From DATKRB01 sp036501425 (GTDB lineage: Bacteria > Actinomycetota > Acidimicrobiia > Acidimicrobiales > RAAP-2), in NCBI GenBank assembly GCA_036501425.1, contig DASYAI010000009.1, positions 1 to 64,000 on the forward strand: a stretch of DNA of 64,000 bases, given 5' to 3'. This document shows positions 59,098-64,000 of this stretch, one piece after another. The notes under the pieces were generated by a model that worked only from the letters and a program-made list of their open reading frames with translations, ran no database searches and had not been told where the DNA came from. Both the position numbers and the translations under genes were made by a program. The first letter of the stretch is position 1; each line of letters begins with the position of its first letter.

Positions 59098-60000
59098 TTG
59101 ACCGACTACAAGTACCTCGAGGTGGAGTCCCACGACGAGGGACGCATCGCCCGGATCCTGCTCAATCGGGAGCGCAGCCGCAACGCCCAGAACCGGGGCC
59201 TGCTCGTCGAGCTCCACGACGCCTTTCTGGCGGCCGAAGCCGACGACCAGGTGCGGGTGGTGATCCTGGCGGGCAACGGGCCGTTGTTCTCCTCCGGCCA
59301 CGACCTGGGCTCCAAGGAAGCGATCGAGGAGCGGACCCCGGGGCCCGACCAGCACCCGAGCTTCTCGATCAACGGTGCGACCCGCCAGGGGGCCGAGCAG
59401 CGGATGCTGCAGGAGTGGCACTACTTCTTCACCAACACGCTGCGGTGGCGCAACCTTCGGAAGATCACCATCGCCCAGGTGCATGGCACCGTCTACGCCG
59501 CCGGGCTGATGCTGATGTGGGCGTGCGACCTGATCGTGGGGTCCGAGGAGGTCGAGTTCGCCGACGTCGTGGGCACTCGGCTGGGCATGTGCGGGGTGGA
59601 GTACTTCGCCCATCCCTGGGAGTTCGGTCCCCGCAAGACCAAGGAGCTGATGCTGACCGGCGACTCGATCGGTATCGAGGAAGCCCATCGCCTGGGCATG
59701 GTGAGCAAGATCTTCCCGAGGGACGAGCTGGGGGAAAAGACGCTCGAGTTCGCCCGGCGGATCGCCGCCCTGCCCACCGTCACCAGTCTGCTGGTGAAGG
59801 AGTCGGTCAACCAGACCGTCGACAACATGGGCTTCCACAACGCGCTCCAGGCGTGCTTCAGCCTCCACCAGATCAACCATGCCCACTGGGCCGAGGTCCA
59901 CGAGGACAAGATGCCCGCCGCAAAGCCCGAGGACGGTGTCGCGAGTTGGCGCGAGGCGCCGCCGGTGGTCCGGGCCGAGCCCAGCAAGGTGCGGGCCTGA
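59098..60000 (+). CDS. enoyl-CoA hydratase/isomerase family protein (crotonase paralogue 3)
   Basis: The 300-residue crotonase starts with TTG after a strong GGGAGGAACGAG. It has LFSSGHDLGSKEAIEE, a long insert like paralogue 1, VHGTVYAAGLMLMWACDLIVG, and GPRKTKELMLTGDSI. The two catalytic Glu positions hold M138 and V158 (spacing of 20 kept), and even the GGG of the first motif is AAG. A hydratase mechanism is thus very unlikely. The gene is followed by a strong double hairpin and the convergent thiolase operon. Confidence 0.87.
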   Translation: MTDYKYLEVESHDEGRIARILLNRERSRNAQNRGLLVELHDAFLAAEADDQVRVVILAGNGPLFSSGHDLGSKEAIEERTPGPDQHPSFSINGATRQGAEQRMLQEWHYFFTNTLRWRNLRKITIAQVHGTVYAAGLMLMWACDLIVGSEEVEFADVVGTRLGMCGVEYFAHPWEFGPRKTKELMLTGDSIGIEEAHRLGMVSKIFPRDELGEKTLEFARRIAALPTVTSLLVKESVNQTVDNMGFHNALQACFSLHQINHAHWAEVHEDKMPAAKPEDGVASWREAPPVVRAEPSKVRA

Positions 60001-60017
60001 CCCGTTCGTTCCGCAGG

Positions 60018-60052
60018 CTTCTTCCGGGGGACCGCCGGTTCCCCGGAAGAAG
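60018..60052. terminator. hairpin 1 of a bidirectional terminator
   Basis: CTTCTTCCGGGG and CCCCGGAAGAAG are exact 12-base arms around an 11-base loop, 17 bases after the crotonase stop. Read from the minus strand the arm also follows the thiolase gene. Confidence 0.75.
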
Positions 60053-60058
60053 GCAGGA

Positions 60059-60098
60059 CGCGACAGTGGCCCGGCTCGAGAGCCGGGCCACTGTCGCG
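60059..60098. terminator. hairpin 2 of a bidirectional terminator
   Basis: Two exact 19-base arms (beginning CGCGACAGTGGCCCGG) flank two central bases, forming a 40-base near-continuous palindrome. It lies between convergent genes, 6 bases after hairpin 1, without a U tract in either direction. Confidence 0.75.
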
Positions 60099-60136
60099 TT
60101 GCCGGTGCGGACTTTCGCCCCGCCGGAGGTGAGCGG

Positions 60137-61330
60137 TTAGGCCGCCACCTTCTCGAGCACGTGGATGGCGCACGCCGATCCCAGCCCGATGACGTGGGTC
60201 AGGCCGACCTTGGCGCCCTCGATCTGACGGTCGCCCGCCTCGCCCCGCAGGTGCATGGTCACCTCGACCAGGTTGGCAACCCCGGTGCACCCGAGCGGGT
60301 GGCCCTTGGACACCAGGCCGCCGGACACGTTGACCGGGATCTTGCCGTCCCGCCACGGTCCCCGCTCGTCGATGAACTTGCCCGCCTCGCCCGGGGCGCA
60401 CAGCCCCAGGTTGTCGTAGTGCACCAGCTCGGCGGTGGCGAAGCAGTCGTGCAGCTCCACCAGGTCGAGGTCCTGGGGATCGACACCCGAGATCTCGTAG
60501 GCCTTGGCCGCCGCTTCGCGGGTGAGGGTGTTCACGTCCGAGGTGGCCATCCCCCAGTCGACCCAGCGGTCGCTGGTGAGGACCGATGCCGAGATCTTGA
60601 CCGCCCGCTTGCGGGTCTCCTCGGGCAGGGACTTCAGGCGCTCCCCGGTGACCAGGACGACGGCCGCGGCCCCGTCCCCGGTCGGGCCGCACATGGGGAG
60701 GGTGTTGGGCCAGGCGATGACCTCGGCGTTCATGATCTCGTCGAGCGAGAACGCCTTGCGGTACTGGGAGTAGGGGTTGAGCGTCGAGTGGGCGTGGCTC
60801 TTTTCGGCCACCTTGGCGAACTGCTCGAAGCCCACCCCGTCGTTCTGCCGGGCGTAGTCCATGCCCACCTCGGCGAACACCCCGGGCATGAGGCCCGTGC
60901 CGAGCACGCCCTCGCTCGCCACCACGTTGCCGGTGCGGCCGGCGGGGGTGAAGACCTTGCGGTCCCGGGTCGGCTGGACACCCAGCAGCCCCGACTTGCC
61001 CATCTTCTCGAAGCCGACCGCCAAGCCGAAGTCGGCCTCGCCGGCCCGCAGCGTCAGGTAGGCGGTGCGGATGGCCGTGGCGCCCGTCGCACAGGCGTTG
61101 GTGACGTTGTAGACCGGAACGCCCGTGGCGCCGATCTGGTGGAGGATGCGCTGCCCCGAGCCCGGCTCGAGCAACGAGCCGCAGCCGAGCACGCCGATGT
61201 CGGCCATGGTGATGCCGGCGTCGCGCACCGCGCCGATGGCGATCTCCGAAGCCATGTCCATGGAGTCCTTGTCGGGGAACCGACCGAACTTGTGCTGGTC
61301 CGCACCGATGATGTACACGTCGTCTGGCAT
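60137..61330 (-). CDS. thiolase family protein (SCP-x/lipid-transfer type)
   Basis: The 397-residue thiolase has the nucleophile C80 in NVTNACATGATA, the HDCFATAELVHYDNLGL segment with the His of the SCP-x branch, and GHPLGCTGVANLVE with the second Cys. SCP-x type thiolases and the related Ltp aldolases cleave branched or steroid side-chain acyl-CoAs, and they work as complexes with DUF35 proteins. A DUF35 gene ends nine bases before its start, so the pair fits this rule. Confidence 0.91.
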   Translation of the reverse strand: MPDDVYIIGADQHKFGRFPDKDSMDMASEIAIGAVRDAGITMADIGVLGCGSLLEPGSGQRILHQIGATGVPVYNVTNACATGATAIRTAYLTLRAGEADFGLAVGFEKMGKSGLLGVQPTRDRKVFTPAGRTGNVVASEGVLGTGLMPGVFAEVGMDYARQNDGVGFEQFAKVAEKSHAHSTLNPYSQYRKAFSLDEIMNAEVIAWPNTLPMCGPTGDGAAAVVLVTGERLKSLPEETRKRAVKISASVLTSDRWVDWGMATSDVNTLTREAAAKAYEISGVDPQDLDLVELHDCFATAELVHYDNLGLCAPGEAGKFIDERGPWRDGKIPVNVSGGLVSKGHPLGCTGVANLVEVTMHLRGEAGDRQIEGAKVGLTHVIGLGSACAIHVLEKVAA

Positions 61331-61339
61331 ATCGTCCCC

Positions 61340-61738
61340 TTACGCAGGCTCGAAGGCGAAGGCGATGGCCTCCGTACCTTCATCGTCGGTTCCCAAGCTG
61401 AACGTCGTCAATCGTACCGGCATTCCCGTCTTGATGGTCTCTGGGGTGGGCGGGACGTTGATGACGTTCCCCTTCACGTGCCCGCCGCCGTCGAGGTCGA
61501 CCACCGCCGACACGTAGGGTGCCTGCAGGCCCGGCGCGGCGCGCTGGACGATCGTGAACGCCCGGACGGTCCCCGTCCGGGCGAGCGGCTGTTTTTCGAA
61601 CGGACCGGTAGAGAAACAGTGCTCGCAAGCGCTACGGCGTCCGAAGTAGAGGGCGCCGCAGTTGCTGCACTTCTCCGCCACGAGGACCGGTTGGTCCCCG
61701 CTCAGGTCCAGATAGTTCACCACAGGGATCGTTGCCAT
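61340..61738 (-). CDS. DUF35 (OB-fold, zinc-ribbon) partner of the thiolase
   Basis: The 132-residue protein has a rubredoxin-like zinc ribbon with C24, C27, C38 and C41 (KCSNCGAL, SACEHC), followed by an OB fold with GTVRAFTIVQRAAPG and PYVSAVVDLDGG. This is the DUF35/OB-acyl-CoA pattern, known from partners of thiolases and from ChsH2/Ltp2-type aldolase complexes in steroid breakdown. It lies nine bases before the thiolase gene. The ATG follows a TACGAT hexamer by eight bases. Confidence 0.9.
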   Translation of the reverse strand: MATIPVVNYLDLSGDQPVLVAEKCSNCGALYFGRRSACEHCFSTGPFEKQPLARTGTVRAFTIVQRAAPGLQAPYVSAVVDLDGGGHVKGNVINVPPTPETIKTGMPVRLTTFSLGTDDEGTEAIAFAFEPA

Positions 61739-61746
61739 GGGCCGGG

Positions 61747-61752
61747 ATCGTA
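61747..61752 (-). promoter_or_regulatory. candidate leaderless -10 (TACGAT) for the DUF35-thiolase operon
   Basis: On the minus strand TACGAT ends eight bases before the ATG at 61738, near the usual spacing. Confidence 0.4.
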
Positions 61753-61810
61753 GCTGGAGGGGCCGAGCTGGGCGAACCCGACCGCCGGGCCGGTCTCGCG
61801 GGCGTCACGG

Positions 61811-61816
61811 TACGGT
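61811..61816 (+). promoter_or_regulatory. candidate -10 element (TACGGT) for the ABC1/UbiB gene
   Basis: TACGGT is ten bases before the ATG at 61827, which would give a leader of only about three bases. It is 58 bases from the divergent element at 61747. Confidence 0.4.
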
Positions 61817-61826
61817 GACGTGAACC

Positions 61827-63566
61827 ATGCCGACCGGGCCGATGGAGGAGGATCGCTTCATCGAGGACCCCTCGGACGAGGATCCGGTCGAGGATCGAGC
61901 GGTCGGGGACGGCCATGTCCCGGGTGCCGCCGGGGACCGCGACGTGGGGGCGTTTTCGGCAACCGCTCCGTGGATCGTGCGGCCCGACGAGATGCCCTGG
62001 CGGGCGGGGGTCGACGCGCTGCGCCGGTCCGAGCACCGGCGGGTTCCCGACCTGATCCGGGCGCGGGTCCTGCCGCCGGCCCGGTTGGCGGCGGTGGCGG
62101 CGACCCTCGGCTGGGCGGTGGCCCGGTGGTGGGTGGCCGCCCGCCTGCGGGGGCGCCGCGGGTCGCGGGCCGATCTGGCCCACCGCCTGCGTGTCGCCTT
62201 CGAGGCCTTGGGGGCGACGTTCGTGAAGCTCGGCCAGGTGATCGCCTCGGCGGACGGCATGTTGCCCGCCGAGCTGGTCCACGAGTTCAAGGCATGCCGG
62301 GACCAGGTGGCTCCGGCGCCGTTCGACCGGGTCCGAGCCGTCCTCGAGGCCGAGCTCGGCCGGCCGCTCGACGCGTGCTTCGCCGAGCTGACCGAGGAGC
62401 CGATCGCCGCGGCGTCCATCGCCCAGGTGCACGCCGGGCGCCTGGTGGGTGGGGAGCCGGTGGTGGTCAAGGTGCAGCGACCGGGGCTGGACCGGATCGT
62501 CGAGCGCGACCTGGCGGCGATGGCCTGGCTGGTGCCGATCCTGGGCAAGCGGCTCCGGGTGGCCCTGCTGGCCAACCTTCCCGCGTACCTCGAGCTGTTC
62601 GCCGAAACGATCATCGAGGAGCTCGACTTCCGGCTCGAGGCCCAGAACATGCTGGACGTGGCCGCCCTTCTCGCCCGGACCGACGAACGCCCCGTGGTGG
62701 TGCCCCGACCCCATGGGACCCTGGTCACCCGGCGGATGCTGGTGATGGAGCCCCTCCGGGGCTTCAAGATCGACGACGATCGGGCCATGGTGGCGGCGGG
62801 GATCGACCCGACACCGGTCTTCCATGCCCTTCTGGTCAGCTTCTTCGAGGGCGCCCTCGTCCACGGGGTCTTCCACGGGGACCTGCACGGGGGCAACATG
62901 ATGGTCACCGTCGACGGCCGGCTCGGGATGTTCGACTTCGGGATCACCGGCCGGTTGTCCCCCCGGGCCCGGGCGGCCCTGGTGCGGCTACTGATCGGCG
63001 GCACGACCAACGACGTGCAGCTCCAGCTGCGGGCGTTCGCCGACCTGGGGGGTTTCCCCGAGGGGACCGACCTGCAGCAGGTCTCCGACGAGCTCCGGCT
63101 GGACGAGCGGGCCGCCGCATCGCCGAGCCAGCTGTCGCCCGAGGAGCTGGCGGCCGAGGTGCGCGAGCTGTTGGCCCTGCTGGTCGACCACGGGGCCCGG
63201 CTGCCCAAGGACCTCTTCCTGTTCGTGAAGGGGATGATCTACCTGAACGGGGCCATCGCGGTCCTGGCCGCCGACGTCGACGTGTTCTCCGAGCTGCTGT
63301 CGCTGTTCGAGTACTTCACCACCCACCACGGGGACCAGCTCAGCGCCGAGACGGGGGTCGCGGTGGCCGAGATCCCCTTCGACCGCGAGCACCTGCGAGA
63401 GCAGACCAAGGCCCAGGTCGGTCTCGACGTGGACCGGCTCACCTATCGCGAGCTACGAGCCCACCAGGCAGCCGAGCGCGGGCAAGCCTCGCCGGGACCC
63501 GAGGGGGCTGCGGCTCCCCGGCAGGATCCGGACCCCACTCGGCAGCGAGGTCGCCCGGTCGGTTAA
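61827..63566 (+). CDS. ABC1/UbiB-family atypical kinase
   Basis: The 579-residue protein has the UbiB hallmarks: the KxGQ motif in FVKLGQVIASADGMLP, the Ala-rich loop IAAASIAQVHAG, the Lys in VVVKVQRPG, the ExD region EELDFRLEAQN, the catalytic-loop FHGDLHGGNMMV and the metal DFG in MFDFGITG. UbiB/COQ8 proteins act on lipid-linked biosynthesis, mainly quinones. The first 60 residues are acidic and unlike the family; the last 50 are Pro/Gln-rich. No C-terminal membrane segment of the UbiB kind is clear. It is divergent from the DUF35 gene. Confidence 0.9.
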   Translation: MPTGPMEEDRFIEDPSDEDPVEDRAVGDGHVPGAAGDRDVGAFSATAPWIVRPDEMPWRAGVDALRRSEHRRVPDLIRARVLPPARLAAVAATLGWAVARWWVAARLRGRRGSRADLAHRLRVAFEALGATFVKLGQVIASADGMLPAELVHEFKACRDQVAPAPFDRVRAVLEAELGRPLDACFAELTEEPIAAASIAQVHAGRLVGGEPVVVKVQRPGLDRIVERDLAAMAWLVPILGKRLRVALLANLPAYLELFAETIIEELDFRLEAQNMLDVAALLARTDERPVVVPRPHGTLVTRRMLVMEPLRGFKIDDDRAMVAAGIDPTPVFHALLVSFFEGALVHGVFHGDLHGGNMMVTVDGRLGMFDFGITGRLSPRARAALVRLLIGGTTNDVQLQLRAFADLGGFPEGTDLQQVSDELRLDERAAASPSQLSPEELAAEVRELLALLVDHGARLPKDLFLFVKGMIYLNGAIAVLAADVDVFSELLSLFEYFTTHHGDQLSAETGVAVAEIPFDREHLREQTKAQVGLDVDRLTYRELRAHQAAERGQASPGPEGAAAPRQDPDPTRQRGRPVG

Positions 63567-63716
63567 CGTGAGCCTCCGTTGACGTGGACGACAACGTCAA
63601 CGGTCGCCGAGCGGATGGACCCGATGTGGCCGAACGAGGCCAGGGGACGCCCGGCGGCGGTCACCGCAGCGGGGGGCCGGTCCCGGCGGCGGCGCCGTTT
63701 GTGAACGGCTTGGGGG

Positions 63717-64000
63717 GTGATCCGTACGACGAGCGAGAGCGGGGTCGCGGCGACCGCGACCGACGGGCAGCATCCGGGCGAGGGCCTGACCCACCGTCAG
63801 ATCTTGGTGGTCTTCACCGGGCTCATGATGGGTCTCCTTCTGGCAGCCCTGGACCAGACCATCGTCGCCACCGCGCTGCCCACGATCGTGGGACAGCTCC
63901 ACGGGTTGAACCGGTTGACCTGGGTGGTGACCTCCTACCTGCTGACGTCGACTGCGTCCACCCCCCTCTACGGGAAGCTGAGCGACCTCTACGGGCGGCG
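63717..64000 (+). CDS. MFS transporter, DHA2 (EmrB/QacA) type, N-terminal part (cut by window edge)
   Basis: About 94 residues are present. A polar N-terminus is followed by the first membrane helix ILVVFTGLMMGLLLAALDQT, with the DHA2-type motif LDQTIVATALPTIV, and by the second helix with the signature GKLSDLYGRR at the cut. DHA2 members are 14-helix proton-driven drug exporters. The GTG at 63717 is preceded only by a G-rich run. It faces away from the ABC1 gene's end with 150 bases between, in which I see nothing else. Confidence 0.88.
   Translation, partial: MIRTTSESGVAATATDGQHPGEGLTHRQILVVFTGLMMGLLLAALDQTIVATALPTIVGQLHGLNRLTWVVTSYLLTSTASTPLYGKLSDLYGR

Overview
The window is a chromosomal segment of a high-GC Gram-positive bacterium, almost certainly an actinomycetote. 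The evidence is the very high GC content, frequent GTG and TTG starts, Lsr2-type DNA-binding motifs, F420-type oxidoreductases (two luciferase-like and one Ddn-like protein), DrrA/DrrB-type exporters, and many genes for acyl-CoA chemistry. The mix of acyl-CoA dehydrogenases, crotonases, CoA-transferase, thiolase/DUF35 and F420 enzymes would suit Acidimicrobiia or Mycobacteriales relatives. I infer this from gene content only. I see no rRNA, tRNA, CRISPR array, prophage or insertion sequence. The window cuts ftsH on the left and an MFS transporter on the right.

Layout. 1-9.8 kb: ftsH (partial), an AdhA-like zinc alcohol dehydrogenase, a branched-chain amino acid type binding protein, a tandem-domain family III CoA-transferase, a Clp N-domain protein, a thioesterase-like protein and a PAS-GGDEF-EAL protein. 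10-14.6 kb: a class I amidotransferase, an SDR plus acyl-CoA dehydrogenase pair, a double-hotdog protein and an isochorismatase-fold protein that has lost its catalytic triad. 14.7-20.6 kb: a five-gene MacAB-like export cluster (adaptor, ATPase, FtsX-type permease, secreted DUF5666-like protein, second adaptor). 20.6-28.5 kb: a CapA-like protein, a padR-drrAB operon with a perfect palindromic operator, an aldo-keto reductase, and a tetR gene divergent from a second drrAB pair. 28.6-32.5 kb: a lipoprotein, a SoxR regulator beside a SoxR-box-like promoter driving a questin-oxidase-like gene, and two F420-type genes. 32.5-46.6 kb: a tetR plus heterodimeric ABC exporter operon, pantothenate kinase, a DUF2277 protein, a membrane glycosyltransferase, a cysteine-dioxygenase-like cupin, a two-component system, a crotonase, an LLM oxidoreductase, a small protein made of three Lsr2-type DNA-binding repeats, a VOC protein and a Fur-family regulator. 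46.7-64 kb: threonine ammonia-lyase, phosphoesterases, further acyl-CoA genes, an ECF sigma/anti-sigma pair, aldehyde dehydrogenase, crotonase, a DUF35-thiolase pair, an ABC1/UbiB kinase and an MFS exporter.

Themes. The acyl-CoA genes (two acyl-CoA dehydrogenases, three crotonases, a thiolase with DUF35 partner, a CoA-transferase, two hotdog-type proteins, SDRs and an ALDH) suggest catabolism of fatty or steroid-like acids, but several have altered active sites. All three crotonase paralogues lack both canonical catalytic glutamates, and one half of the tandem CoA-transferase lacks the catalytic aspartate. Efflux is the second theme: four ABC export systems and an MFS protein, three of the ABC systems next to their own PadR or TetR regulators with visible palindromes. 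A repeated promoter geometry, a TANNNT hexamer 6-8 bases before the start codon, suggests that many genes here are transcribed without a leader.
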